Shown: positions 30,779 through 41,140 of the stretch, piece after piece
How positions within the stretch are numbered: position 1 is the first letter of the stretch
Layout of the letters: each line of letters opens with the position of its first letter
Origin: Chitinophagaceae bacterium
GTDB taxonomy: Bacteria; Bacteroidota; Bacteroidia; Chitinophagales; Chitinophagaceae
Assembly: GCA_947452965.1 (NCBI GenBank)
Contig: CANGEW010000001.1
Span: 124,001 to 188,000, forward strand
Length of the DNA: 64,000 nucleotides
Direction: 5' to 3'
Translations under genes and position numbers: made by a program
Notes under the pieces: model-generated
Database searches by the model: none
The model's input: only the letters and a program-made list of their open reading frames with translations
Told to the model about the DNA's origin: nothing

Positions 30779-31104
30779 GTACTTACTAACCCATTAAATT
30801 CTAATGCTAAATTACAATTTGAGGCCACAAAAAAAAATAAAATTTTAAAAATGTGCAAAACTTTTGAAACGGTTTTAGTAAATAAAGATTGTTTTTTTAT
30901 TATTTATAATAAATTGTTTTTAAACTTATTGGGTTAAAAAAGCCCTGCTTTATGGCTGTGAATATAGTTTTACATTGACTCGTTTTTTTTATAAAAATAA
31001 TATACTTTATATTGTAAAGTAGTTAAAAATGATGTTATATTTACGTTGTATTTATCTGTTTTTTAATGGTCCAAGTTATTGATAATAAACTGTATAGACA
31101 ATAA

Positions 31105-31419
31105 ATGTATAAAAAGTTAAATCCCATCTTACTAAACCAGGCTCGTCTCTCCATTATGGCATTACTTATTCATGAAATGGAAGCTGATTTTAGTCTAATT
31201 CAAAGAAAAACGACTGTTTCCGCAGGGAACCTCAGTATTCAATTAAATAAGCTAAAAAAAGCAGGTTATTTGGAAATTACCAAACAATTTAAAGGCAATT
31301 ATCCTCAAACAACTTGTAAAATATCCAAAAAAGGAATGGAAGCTGTTACTGAATTTTTTGAATCAATGGAGAGTTATAAAACCATACAGAAAGAAATAGT
31401 TATTGGGCCTACTGTGTAA
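31105..31419 (+). CDS. Winged-helix DNA-binding transcriptional regulator
   Basis: LNQARLSIMALLIHEMEADFSLIQRKTTVSAGNLSIQLNKLKKAGYLEITKQFKGNYPQTTCKISKKG. Confidence 0.82.
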   Translation: MYKKLNPILLNQARLSIMALLIHEMEADFSLIQRKTTVSAGNLSIQLNKLKKAGYLEITKQFKGNYPQTTCKISKKGMEAVTEFFESMESYKTIQKEIVIGPTV

Positions 31420-31428
31420 ATATGTTTC

Positions 31429-32529
31429 TTAGTCTTCTAAAATTTTTTCATCTACAGCATTGGCCACAACCACAGAGCTCATTTTTTTAAGAGGATTTTT
31501 CCGTTGCGTGTCAAATTCAATTCGGTTATGAATAATATCAATACAACTAAACAGAGCCTGCCTGGTGGATGTTTCATCTGCTATTCCTTTTCCGGCAATA
31601 TCAAATGCTGTTCCATGATCAGGAGATGTTCTTACTGCCTTTAATCCAGCGGTAAAATTTATACCTTCTCCCAATGAAAGTGATTTGAAAGGAATGAGTC
31701 CTTGATCGTGATAAAGAGATAATACCGCATCAAATTTTTCATACTGTCCTCTTGCAAAAAAAGCATCTGCACTATATGGGCCAAAACAGAATATTTCCTT
31801 TTGCTTAGCTTCTTTTATTGCGGGTTTAATGATTTCAATTTCTTCTTTGCCAATCAGTCCTTCATCTCCTGCATGAGGATTTAATCCCAATACAGCTATT
31901 TTAGGTTTTACCACTCCAAAATCACGCTTCAATGATTGATTTATTAATTGAAGTTTGCTCAGTATAGTTTCTTTTTTAATAACAGCAGCTACTTCTTTAA
32001 CTGGTAAATGTTCTGTCAACAAACCAATCTTCATGTTGTCGGCAACCATTAACATTACTACATCATTGACTCCGAAAGATTTTTTTAAAAATGGTGTATG
32101 ACCTGTATGATTAAAATTAGACGATTGAATATTCTTTTTATGAATGGGGGCAGTAACCAAACCGTCAATTTTTCCCGCTTTTAACGCTTCAGTGGCAACG
32201 GTTAGACTTAATACTGCATATTTACCTCCAGTGTCGTTCATCTCTCCAGGAGTAATTTGTACATCTTCCTCCCAACAATTATATAAATTAATTTGCTTAG
32301 GATTGATTTTGGTAGAATCTTTAATGGGGACCAAATTTAGATTCAATTCGGGCAGTGTTTTTCTATAAAAATTTATGGCTTTGTTATTTGCAAATACAAC
32401 AGGTGTGCAGATATCTAACACTCTATTATCACTCAAAACTTTAATGATTAATTCGATGCCTATACCATTAATATCACCACAAGTAAAACCAATAATGGGT
32501 TTATAATCTGTTGTTACGCTCATGTTCAT
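31429..32529 (-). CDS. pdxA: 4-hydroxythreonine-4-phosphate dehydrogenase
   Basis: IGFTCGDINGIGIELIIK, GLVTAPIHKKNI, TGHTPFLK, LGLNPHAGDEGLIGKEE, LYHDQGLIPFKSL, RTSPDHGTAFDIAGKG. Confidence 0.95.
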   Translation of the reverse strand: MNMSVTTDYKPIIGFTCGDINGIGIELIIKVLSDNRVLDICTPVVFANNKAINFYRKTLPELNLNLVPIKDSTKINPKQINLYNCWEEDVQITPGEMNDTGGKYAVLSLTVATEALKAGKIDGLVTAPIHKKNIQSSNFNHTGHTPFLKKSFGVNDVVMLMVADNMKIGLLTEHLPVKEVAAVIKKETILSKLQLINQSLKRDFGVVKPKIAVLGLNPHAGDEGLIGKEEIEIIKPAIKEAKQKEIFCFGPYSADAFFARGQYEKFDAVLSLYHDQGLIPFKSLSLGEGINFTAGLKAVRTSPDHGTAFDIAGKGIADETSTRQALFSCIDIIHNRIEFDTQRKNPLKKMSSVVVANAVDEKILED

Positions 32530-32613
32530 TCTAAATTGAGGTGTAAAAGTACGAATAATGAATCAATGTATCAATGATCGAATAGCTGAATCCTTTAAAC
32601 AGTTTGATACCCT

Positions 32614-32621
32614 TACCTTTG
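32614..32621 (+). promoter_or_regulatory. -7 box TACCTTTG just before the rsmA ATG at 32627
   Basis: Exact TAnnTTTG; would give an almost leaderless transcript. Confidence 0.35.
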
Positions 32622-32626
32622 TGACT

Positions 32627-33379
32627 ATGTACACATTAAAAAAATCACTTGGTCAACATTTTTTGAAAGATGAGCTTATCATCCAAAAAATTGCAGGTCT
32701 ATTACAAGTGCATTCTTTTCATAATCTTCTAGAAGTTGGGCCCGGAGCTGGTGCTCTTACCAAAGAATTAATTAAAATTCCTGAAATTTCTTTTAAGGCT
32801 GTTGAACTTGATGAAGAAAAAATTGAATTCTTAAAAAAGAAATACCCAATTCTTATTGATAAAATAATCAGTGCAAGCTTTTTAGATATTCAACCCCCCT
32901 TTACAGAGTCTTTTACAGTTATTGGCAACTTTCCTTACAATATTTCAACACAGATATTATTCAAAATTCTAGATTGGAAAGATCAGGTACCCACTGTAAT
33001 TGGTATGTTTCAAAAAGAAGTTGCCGAACGTGCTGCATCCAAAGAAGGATCCAAGGTTTATGGTGTGCTGAGTGCGTTGATACAAGCATATTATGATGTA
33101 GAATACCTTTTTGATGTGCCACCCGAAAGCTTTACACCACCGCCCCAAGTAATGAGTGGTGTTATAAAACTAATCAGAAGAACTATCCCGCTTCATGTAA
33201 AATCAGATCGAGCATATTGGGTATTAGTTAAAACCGCCTTTAATCAAAGAAGAAAAACCCTTCGAAATGCTTTGAAAGGTCAATTTTCGAAAGAATTTCT
33301 ATCCGAACCCATTTTTGCTAAAAGAGCAGAAGAGCTGAGTATAGAAGATTTTGCTTCCTTGACCTTTCACATGCAATAA
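32627..33379 (+). CDS. rsmA: 16S rRNA (adenine1518/1519-N6)-dimethyltransferase
   Basis: KKSLGQHFLKDE, LLEVGPGAGALTKELI, VIGNFPYNISTQILFKI, TAFNQRRKTLRNAL; ATG at 32627 fits the family start better than 32558. Confidence 0.94.
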   Translation: MYTLKKSLGQHFLKDELIIQKIAGLLQVHSFHNLLEVGPGAGALTKELIKIPEISFKAVELDEEKIEFLKKKYPILIDKIISASFLDIQPPFTESFTVIGNFPYNISTQILFKILDWKDQVPTVIGMFQKEVAERAASKEGSKVYGVLSALIQAYYDVEYLFDVPPESFTPPPQVMSGVIKLIRRTIPLHVKSDRAYWVLVKTAFNQRRKTLRNALKGQFSKEFLSEPIFAKRAEELSIEDFASLTFHMQ

Positions 33380-33413
33380 ACTAACAACTGTTCATATTTA
33401 CTGTTACAATACC

Positions 33414-33421
33414 TACCTTTG
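33414..33421 (+). promoter_or_regulatory. -7 box TACCTTTG upstream of icmF
   Basis: Exact TAnnTTTG, about 28 bp before ATG 33449. Confidence 0.4.
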
Positions 33422-33448
33422 TTAAATATTGCTTGAAAACATCCCCGT

Positions 33449-36400
33449 ATGAGTTTTGTAACAAAAAACAAAGTTAGAATTGTAACCGCTGCTTCCCTTT
33501 TCGATGGACATGATGCCGCAATCAATATCATGAGAAGAATTTTACAAAGTAAGGGCGCCGAAATCATCCATTTGGGGCACAATAGAAGTGTTGCTGAAAT
33601 TGTAGAATGCGCTATTGAAGAGGATGTTCAAGGTATTGCTATTACTAGTTATCAAGGCGGTCACGTTGAGTTCTTCAAATACATGAGAGACTTACTCGTT
33701 CAAAATGGATGTAAACATATCAAAATTTTTGGTGGAGGGGGTGGCACCATTCTTCCTAGTGAAATTGATGAACTTCATAAATATGGGATCACAAGAATAT
33801 ATTCTCCGGATGATGGCAGAAAAATGGGGCTTGAAGGAATGATTGAAGATGTGATTAGACAATGTGATGTTACACTAGACTGTGAAGCCGTTTACACACA
33901 ACCCCTTCAATTGAATAAAAATTTCGACATTCGAAAAATTGCCAGAAAAATCACTACTGCTGAAAATGAACTTTCAATTTCTATTAATAGAGAAAAAATA
34001 AGTAAACTAACCATACCCGTGCTGGGAATTACTGGAACGGGCGGAGCCGGAAAATCTTCTGTTACAGATGAGATTGTAAGAAGATTTTTGAATGAATATT
34101 CAAATCATACTATCGCAGTAATTTCTGTAGACCCATCAAAGAAAAAAACCGGAGGTGCTTTATTAGGTGACCGAATTAGAATGAATGCCATCTCATCTCC
34201 AAGGGCTTACATGAGAAGCTTGGCCACTAGAGAAAGCGATAAAGCTTTGAGCAAATACGTTCAAGATGCTATTGACATTTGTAAAGAGGCGGAATTTGAT
34301 TTTATTATTTTAGAAAGCGCTGGAGTAGGCCAAAGTGATGCTTCTATTTTGGATTATTGCAATGTCAGCATGTATGTAATGACGCCCGAATATGGTGCGC
34401 CTTCACAACTAGAAAAAATCAACATGCTAGATTATGCCGACGTGATTTGCTTAAATAAATTTGATAAGTCTGGTGCATTAGATTCTCTGCATGATGTAAG
34501 AAAACAATACAAAAGAAATCATAATCTTTGGGATGCAAAAGACGAAAGTCTCCCAATTGTTGGAACCATTGCAGCTCAATTTAATGATGCAGGTGTAAAT
34601 GAACTTTTCGAAATACTAATGACTACAGTTTCGAATAAAACAGGAGTTAGTTTTAGCAAGAATCAATCGAAAAAAAACGCTTTTAAAAACAAACAATCCG
34701 TTATTATTCCTCCAAGCAGAGTAAGATATTTAGCAGAAATCACTGAACACATTCAAGAATTTGATGCAACTGTAAAGAAACAAAGCGAACTCGCAAGTCA
34801 ATGGTATCAATTAGTTGGAGTTCAGCAATCTTTAAAAAATAGCACCTCAGAAGTTTTGTCAGAAATTGAAAAAAAGATTCAGGAAGTAACTTCGCTGTTG
34901 GAAGAAAGCAACAAACAACTTGTCATAAGCTGGTCGTCTATATGTAAGCGTTATGAACAAGATTTCTATGAATTTAAAGTCAGAGATCAAATTATTTCAC
35001 AACCCCTCACTTTTAAAACCCTATCCGGAACCTCTGTTTCTAAAGTATATCTTCCAAAATTTAAAGATTGGGGCGATATTCTACAATGGCAATTACAGGA
35101 AAATGTACCCGGTGAGTTTCCCTATACAGCAGGTGTTTTTCCATTAAAACGAGAGGGAGAAGACCCCACACGCATGTTCGCAGGGGAAGGCGGCCCTGAA
35201 AGAACGAATAAGCGTTTTCATTATTTAAGTGTAGGTCAACCTGCAAAAAGACTGAGCACAGCATTTGATAGTGTAACGCTATATGGCGAAGACCCTGCCA
35301 TTCGCCCAGATATCTATGGTAAAGTAGGAAATAGCGGCGTAAGTATTGCTACAGTTGATGACGCAAAAAAACTCTACAGCGGATTTGATTTATGCGATGC
35401 CAAAACCTCTGTTAGTATGACTATTAATGGGCCAGCGCCCATGATTTTAGCTTTTTTCTTACATGCTGCTATCGATCAACAATGTGAAAAATATATCATT
35501 GAAAATAATCTCAATGAATCTGTAAATCAAATTATAGAATCAAAATACAATATTGATTTACTGCCAAAGTATCTTGGCGTAGACGGTCAACCTGTTATAC
35601 CTAAAAAGGGCGCCCTTCTTGGTGATTTACCAAATGGACATGATGGACTAGGCTTACGATTACTTGGACTCAGTGGAGAAGATGTATTGCCAAGAGAAGT
35701 ATACGAAAAAATTAAAGCCCAAACACTTTCCAGTGTGAGAGGCACCGTTCAAGCAGATATTTTAAAAGAAGATCAAGCTCAAAATACTTGTATTTTCTCA
35801 ACTGAATTTGCTTTGAAATTAATGGGTGATGTGCAAGAATATTTTATCAATCATAATGTTCAAAATTTTTATAGTGTAAGTATCAGCGGTTATCACATTG
35901 CAGAAGCTGGCGCCAATCCTATTACACAATTGGCTTTTACATTGGCCAATGGATTCACCTACGTAGAATATTATTTAAGCAGAGGAATGCAGATAGATGA
36001 TTTTGCACCTAATTTATCTTTCTTCTTTAGCAACGGGATGGATCCTGAATATAGTGTGATTGGGAGAGTAGCTCGACGAATTTGGGCTAAAGCAATTAAA
36101 AACAAATACAAGGGAAATGCTAGAAGTCAGAAATTAAAATACCATATTCAAACCAGTGGCAGAAGTTTACATGCGCAGGAAATTGATTTTAATGACATTC
36201 GAACAAGTCTGCAGGCACTATACGCCATTTATGACAACTGCAATTCTTTACATACCAATGCCTATGATGAAGCGATAACAACACCAACTGAAGAAAGTGT
36301 GAGAAGAGCTATGGCAATTCAGTTAATCATTAACAGAGAATTGGGTACAGCTAAAAACGAAAATCCCAACCAAGGATCTTTTTTAATTGAAGAATTAACA

Positions 36401-36838
36401 GACCTGGTTGAAGAGGCTGTACTCAAAGAGTTTAACAGAATTACTGAAAGAGGTGGAGTGCTAGGCGCTATGGAAAGGATGTATCAAAGAAATAAAATTC
36501 AAGAAGAAAGCTTATACTACGAAACACTCAAGCATACCGGCGAGTATCCAATCATTGGTGTAAATACTTTTCTCAGCAAAAAAGGATCGCCTACCATACT
36601 GCCTTCAGAAGTTATTCGTGCCTCTATTAATGAAAAAGACAATCAAATTGTTGCACTTAATGATTTTAAAAGTCTGCATGCAGACAAAAGCAAACAGATG
36701 CTGGATCGCCTACAACAAGTGGCTATCAACAATGGCAATCTTTTTGAGGAACTAATGGAGACGGTTAAATATTGTAGCTTAGGCGAAATTACCAATACTT
36801 TATATCAGGTTGGAGGGCAATACAGAAGAAACATGTAA
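33449..36838 (+). CDS. icmF: Fused isobutyryl-CoA mutase (B12-binding + G-protein chaperone + mutase large domain), IcmF-type
   Basis: N-terminal [17 protein letters not shown]12 domain; [19 protein letters not shown]-protein; [38 protein letters not shown] mutase active-site region. Confidence 0.92.
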   Translation: MSFVTKNKVRIVTAASLFDGHDAAINIMRRILQSKGAEIIHLGHNRSVAEIVECAIEEDVQGIAITSYQGGHVEFFKYMRDLLVQNGCKHIKIFGGGGGTILPSEIDELHKYGITRIYSPDDGRKMGLEGMIEDVIRQCDVTLDCEAVYTQPLQLNKNFDIRKIARKITTAENELSISINREKISKLTIPVLGITGTGGAGKSSVTDEIVRRFLNEYSNHTIAVISVDPSKKKTGGALLGDRIRMNAISSPRAYMRSLATRESDKALSKYVQDAIDICKEAEFDFIILESAGVGQSDASILDYCNVSMYVMTPEYGAPSQLEKINMLDYADVICLNKFDKSGALDSLHDVRKQYKRNHNLWDAKDESLPIVGTIAAQFNDAGVNELFEILMTTVSNKTGVSFSKNQSKKNAFKNKQSVIIPPSRVRYLAEITEHIQEFDATVKKQSELASQWYQLVGVQQSLKNSTSEVLSEIEKKIQEVTSLLEESNKQLVISWSSICKRYEQDFYEFKVRDQIISQPLTFKTLSGTSVSKVYLPKFKDWGDILQWQLQENVPGEFPYTAGVFPLKREGEDPTRMFAGEGGPERTNKRFHYLSVGQPAKRLSTAFDSVTLYGEDPAIRPDIYGKVGNSGVSIATVDDAKKLYSGFDLCDAKTSVSMTINGPAPMILAFFLHAAIDQQCEKYIIENNLNESVNQIIESKYNIDLLPKYLGVDGQPVIPKKGALLGDLPNGHDGLGLRLLGLSGEDVLPREVYEKIKAQTLSSVRGTVQADILKEDQAQNTCIFSTEFALKLMGDVQEYFINHNVQNFYSVSISGYHIAEAGANPITQLAFTLANGFTYVEYYLSRGMQIDDFAPNLSFFFSNGMDPEYSVIGRVARRIWAKAIKNKYKGNARSQKLKYHIQTSGRSLHAQEIDFNDIRTSLQALYAIYDNCNSLHTNAYDEAITTPTEESVRRAMAIQLIINRELGTAKNENPNQGSFLIEELTDLVEEAVLKEFNRITERGGVLGAMERMYQRNKIQEESLYYETLKHTGEYPIIGVNTFLSKKGSPTILPSEVIRASINEKDNQIVALNDFKSLHADKSKQMLDRLQQVAINNGNLFEELMETVKYCSLGEITNTLYQVGGQYRRNM

Positions 36839-36889
36839 TGTTGCACCTATAGTGAATTTCAACACACCTATTAATTATACTTGTCATAT

Positions 36890-36985
36890 TTTGCTATTTA
36901 TTCCTGTTATCAATTAATATTGTTGACACACAGATTTTAAATTTAAAGTCGGGGCTGGGTTTCTATTCAGCTCCTTTTTATTTTA
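36890..36985 (+). ncRNA. Candidate small RNA or icmF 3' UTR: putative promoter, short stretch, intrinsic terminator (element A)
   Basis: TTTG (36890-36893) - N21 - TAATATTG (36915-36922); GGGGCTG...CAGCTCC hairpin then TTTTTATTTT. Confidence 0.35.
36951..36984 (+). terminator. Intrinsic terminator (GGGGCTG ggtttctatt CAGCTCC TTTTTATTTT)
   Basis: 7-bp stem with one G-U pair, followed by U-tract. Confidence 0.7.
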
Positions 36986-38081
36986 CAACAGCAGGTAGAA
37001 ATGAAAATCTAGGGTTTTTAACAAAACTGCTATCAGTAAGCGTATATAAAAAGTATTGCAGCTCCATTTTTTGTTTTGGAGTCAACAAAATTTTCTTCTT
37101 TAACAATGGGTCCAAGTTTAAAGAAGAGGTATCTATCCCATTTGAATAATATTCAATTACCTGCGACAATGAGTTGATATGTCCATCGTGCATATACGGC
37201 AATGTTAATTGAACATTTCTTAATGTAGGCACTTTAAATTTAAGAGAATCTTTGCGCAGATTTGTTATTTTTTGATAGCCAATATCATTGTATTTATTTA
37301 ACACCTGACCATTGTTTCTTAAACTATGATTTGTAAAAAGTGGCTCTGTGTGACAACCATTACAATAGGTTTTGAAAATAACATATCCCCTCTCTTCAAA
37401 TGCTGTAAACTGTTGTTCGCCTCTCTTCACCTTGTCATATTTACTATCAGCAGAGACTAGATTTCCAACAAATTGGGCTAATGCTTTCAATATTTTTGGT
37501 GTAGAAATGACATTGTCACCAAATGCAGATGCAAACATTCTCTTGTAGGTACTATCATTTTTTAATTTCGTCAATATCTCATCCAATTGCTCCCCCATTT
37601 CATTAGGCGAAGTAATAGGGGCTAAAGGCTGCATTTCTATATGATTAATAGCGCCGTCCCAATGCAATAAAGGCATCCATGCTACATTGATTAATGCGGG
37701 GGCATTTCTATTGGTAAATGAATTATGAATGCCGTGGCTAACATCATGGTCATAATTTGCGAAAGATGCAAATTGTTGATGACAACTCCCGCAACTAATT
37801 GTATTATCCTTGCTCAACCGTACATCATAAAATAATTTTTTTCCTAACTGAAATCCTTCTTCTGTTAATTTGTTTTTTGAAAAAATATTCTTGGGAAGGG
37901 ATGGCCATCCTTTAGGAATCATGAAAGGCAAAGGTGTTTTTTTTTCATAAGAAATTGGCTGTTCATTAGAAGCTCCTACAGAGAAAACAACAATGATCAA
38001 CATGAATGAATACCCTATCCAATAAACCTTTTTCAATGTATAGTTTTTGCAGTTTGTGGCAATAATTAAGAAGTATAGCAC
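36978..38081 (-). CDS. Di-haem cytochrome-c peroxidase / MauG-like protein
   Basis: CGSCHQQF and CNGCHTEPLFTNHSLRNNG; PALINVAWMPLLHWDG. Confidence 0.9.
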   Translation of the reverse strand: MLYFLIIATNCKNYTLKKVYWIGYSFMLIIVVFSVGASNEQPISYEKKTPLPFMIPKGWPSLPKNIFSKNKLTEEGFQLGKKLFYDVRLSKDNTISCGSCHQQFASFANYDHDVSHGIHNSFTNRNAPALINVAWMPLLHWDGAINHIEMQPLAPITSPNEMGEQLDEILTKLKNDSTYKRMFASAFGDNVISTPKILKALAQFVGNLVSADSKYDKVKRGEQQFTAFEERGYVIFKTYCNGCHTEPLFTNHSLRNNGQVLNKYNDIGYQKITNLRKDSLKFKVPTLRNVQLTLPYMHDGHINSLSQVIEYYSNGIDTSSLNLDPLLKKKILLTPKQKMELQYFLYTLTDSSFVKNPRFSFLPAVVK

Positions 38082-38208
38082 TGATTTGTTCCGAAATCTT
38101 GTTTCCTGATAACAAATTTACCAATTACGACCTCAATTTTTAGTTTATGCCTAGTTTATTAGGTATAAAATTTCGGTATGTACTAAAAAAAACACATTTT
38201 TGCAGATA

Positions 38209-38985
38209 ATGAGTCTGGTTAATCGTCATACTAATATCTATCACTCTCTGACTGAAAGAAAAAAACAGCAGAAAAAATCTTTTGCGGTGCTAATTGACCC
38301 CGACAAAGTGAACGATAGTAATATGGAAGAATTAATCGAACTTTCAATATCTTCTCATGTTGATTATTTTTTTGTAGGGGGAAGTTTGGTGATTTCTGAT
38401 TATTTGGATCAATGTATAAGTGTCATCAAACAAAAGTGTTCTATTCCGGTTGTATTGTTTCCAGGTAGTCCGTCTCAAATTTCAAAGAAGGCAGATGCTC
38501 TTTTATATCTTTCATTAATTAGTGGAAGAAATCCTGAATTATTAATTGGACAGCATGTGATTTCTGCGCCTCTTGTAAAACAAAGTGGTTTAGAAGTGAT
38601 GCCTACTGGATATATGGTAATCGATGGAGGAGCTCCTACAACTGTCTCCTACATTAGTAATGCTAATCCATTACCTTCAAATAAAAATGAAATTGCAGTA
38701 TGTACTGCAATGGCTGGCGAAATGTTAGGCATGAAACTAATTTATATGGATGCAGGTAGTGGCGCTAAAATGCCCATCAATGAGTCCATGATTCAAAAAG
38801 TATCTTCTTCCATTAATGTGCCATTAATTGTAGGTGGTGGAATTACCACACCTGAAAAAGCATACATAAATTGTAAAGCTGGAGCTGATGTAATCGTAGT
38901 AGGGAATGCAATAGAAAAAGACCCTAGCTTAATTAAGGATATTGCTGCTGCTATTCATTCTACCAACCTTGTTACATTGCAATAA
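38209..38985 (+). CDS. Geranylgeranylglyceryl phosphate synthase-like (PcrB/GGGPS family, group II-like)
   Basis: FAVLIDPDKV, FVGGSLV, LISGRNPELLIGQHV, MPTGYMVIDGG, MKLIYMDAGSGA, VPLIVGGGITTPEKA. Confidence 0.9.
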   Translation: MSLVNRHTNIYHSLTERKKQQKKSFAVLIDPDKVNDSNMEELIELSISSHVDYFFVGGSLVISDYLDQCISVIKQKCSIPVVLFPGSPSQISKKADALLYLSLISGRNPELLIGQHVISAPLVKQSGLEVMPTGYMVIDGGAPTTVSYISNANPLPSNKNEIAVCTAMAGEMLGMKLIYMDAGSGAKMPINESMIQKVSSSINVPLIVGGGITTPEKAYINCKAGADVIVVGNAIEKDPSLIKDIAAAIHSTNLVTLQ

Positions 38986-39080
38986 TGCACTTCCAGTAGT
39001 AAGTTTCCTATCACCCAGATTGAGTTTCTTAATTTTAAAAGTCATAAATAGTTTACCTTCACGTAACAGATACTTTTTTA

Positions 39081-40118
39081 ATGCCCAATCCTAATTTAAA
39101 TAGCAACAAAGACGCACTTCAATCTGCGGATAAAGAATTTGAAAACAATATTCGTCCAGGCTACATCAAAGAATTTAGTGGGCAAGGACAAATCATAGAT
39201 AATATCTCAGTTTTTATTAAGGCTTCTAAATTAAGAGGTGAGGCCTTAGATCATATTTTATTTCATGGCCCACCAGGATTAGGCAAAACAACTCTGTCAA
39301 GAATTGTTGCAAATGAAATGGGGGTTAATATTAAAGAAACTTCCGGACCGGTTATTGAAAAGCCTGGAGATTTAGCTGGCTTACTGACGAATCTAGAACC
39401 TAATGATGTACTGTTCATTGATGAAATACATAGACTAAGCACAGTAGTAGAAGAGTATCTATATGCTGCGATGGAGGATTTTAGAATTGATATTATGATT
39501 GATAGCGGCCCTAATGCAAGAAGTGTTCAATTGTCATTAAATCCATTTACCTTAATTGGTGCTACTACAAGAAGCGGTTTGCTAACTGCTCCGCTTTTAT
39601 CAAGATTTGGCATCAAATCAAGATTGGAATACTATGATGCAGAAACCTTAAAAAACATACTGTTAAGAAGTGCTACCATCTTAAAAACAAAAATAACCAG
39701 TGATGCTGCAGCAGAAATTGCCAGACGAAGCAGAGGTACACCCAGAATTGCAAATGGATTACTTAGAAGAGTAAGAGATTTTGCGCAAGTAATTGGAAAT
39801 GGTGTTATCGATATAGAAATCACAAAACATTCTCTAAAAGCATTAAATGTAGATGAGCATGGTTTAGATGAAATGGATAATAGAATTCTAAGTGCTATTA
39901 TTGAGAAATTTAAAGGAGGTCCTGTGGGTATCACAACCATTGCAACAGCCGTAGGAGAAGAAACAGGCACCCTTGAAGAGGTATATGAACCCTTTTTAAT
40001 TCAAGAAGGATTTATTATGCGCACCCCTCGTGGCAGGGAGGCTACCGAAAAAGCATACAGACACCTAGGAAAAGTGCCACACAAAGGTGGCACTATGAAT
40101 GATTTGTTTGGCTCATAA
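39081..40118 (+). CDS. ruvB: Holliday junction branch migration DNA helicase RuvB
   Basis: [60 protein letters not shown]. Confidence 0.98.
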   Translation: MPNPNLNSNKDALQSADKEFENNIRPGYIKEFSGQGQIIDNISVFIKASKLRGEALDHILFHGPPGLGKTTLSRIVANEMGVNIKETSGPVIEKPGDLAGLLTNLEPNDVLFIDEIHRLSTVVEEYLYAAMEDFRIDIMIDSGPNARSVQLSLNPFTLIGATTRSGLLTAPLLSRFGIKSRLEYYDAETLKNILLRSATILKTKITSDAAAEIARRSRGTPRIANGLLRRVRDFAQVIGNGVIDIEITKHSLKALNVDEHGLDEMDNRILSAIIEKFKGGPVGITTIATAVGEETGTLEEVYEPFLIQEGFIMRTPRGREATEKAYRHLGKVPHKGGTMNDLFGS

Positions 40119-40129
40119 TATTAATCATA

Positions 40130-40828
40130 TTAAGGCGTTACTACTAATCTAAAGCCATTCCCGTGAATATTTACTATCTCTATTTTTTCGTCTTCTTTCA
40201 AATATTTTCGAAGTTTTGCAATATAAACATCCATACTTCTTCCATTAAAGTATGTGTCACTTCCCCAAATTCTCTTTAAAGCGGCTTCTCTGGTTAGTAA
40301 ATCATTTTTATGTTCAGCAAGCATCTTCAATAAATCATTTTCTTTTGGAGAGAGGACTTGAACCTTACCATTGATTGTTAATTCTCTTAAACGAGGATTA
40401 AAATGGTATTGCCCTAAATCAAACTCAGCATGAAGCTCCTCTCTGTGAGTTTCTTCATTTCTTTTAATGATTGCTTTTATTTTATGAAGTAATACTTCAC
40501 TATCAAAAGGCTTTGTTATATAATCATCAGCACCTAGCTTATACCCTTGAATTACATCTTCTTTCATTGTTTTTGCACTTAAAAAAAACAAAGGAACATC
40601 TGGATTAATATCTCTAATGGATTCTGCTAAAGCAAAACCATCCATATTAGGCATCATTACATCTAGAAGACAAAGATCAAATTTCTCTCTTTGAAAAGCG
40701 GCCAAACCTAAGCGACCATCTCGCTCTAGTACAACTTGATACTCATTTAATTCAAGATAATTTTTTAAGACCAGGCCAAGATTAGTATCATCTTCGCACA
40801 ATAGGATTTTGGGGGTTACTGTTTCCAT
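40130..40828 (-). CDS. OmpR/PhoB-type response regulator
   Basis: ILLCEDDTNLG, LCLLDVMMPNMDGF, FLSAKTMKED, ITKPFD receiver; winged-helix LTREAALKRIWGSDTYFNGRSMDVYIAKLRKYL. Confidence 0.95.
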   Translation of the reverse strand: METVTPKILLCEDDTNLGLVLKNYLELNEYQVVLERDGRLGLAAFQREKFDLCLLDVMMPNMDGFALAESIRDINPDVPLFFLSAKTMKEDVIQGYKLGADDYITKPFDSEVLLHKIKAIIKRNEETHREELHAEFDLGQYHFNPRLRELTINGKVQVLSPKENDLLKMLAEHKNDLLTREAALKRIWGSDTYFNGRSMDVYIAKLRKYLKEDEKIEIVNIHGNGFRLVVTP

Positions 40829-40857
40829 GATAGTAAGTTTTGTAAGTCCAAATTATA

Positions 40858-40886
40858 CTATTCAAGTTAGAGTTTATATTGAATAG
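40858..40886. promoter_or_regulatory. Inverted repeat CTATTCAA-N13-TTGAATAG upstream of the response regulator
   Basis: 8-bp perfect arms, 30 bp upstream of the response-regulator start (40828). Confidence 0.5.
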
Positions 40887-41039
40887 CAATAATGTTTTGT
40901 TAAAGGTCTGCTATTTATTCTATACCATACCAAAATAACCAACACCCATAAAACCCTTATTAAACAGCTGACTATGTGTTGTTTATCATTTTGTTCCACA
41001 AAAAATTCTGATGCTCCTTAGCTAGCAGAATAAAAAAAA

Positions 41040-41140
41040 TTTGATTATAATGAATTGTTATATAACTTCGCTTCGGTTTTTCATAGGATATTGGATTTTA
41101 AAGCGGGGCTAGATTTTCATCTTGGCCCTTTTTTTATTTT
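41040..41140 (+). ncRNA. Candidate standalone small RNA (about 60 nt) with promoter and intrinsic terminator (element B)
   Basis: TTTG (41040-41043) - N19 - TAACTTCG (41063-41070); GGGGCTAGAT-tttc-ATCTTGGCCC imperfect hairpin (41105-41128) then TTTTTTTATTTT; no plus-strand gene immediately upstream. Confidence 0.5.
41105..41140 (+). terminator. Intrinsic terminator of element B, U-tract overlaps the recQ stop codon
   Basis: GGGGCTAGAT/ATCTTGGCCC (two mismatches) followed by 7 T and ATTTT. Confidence 0.6.
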
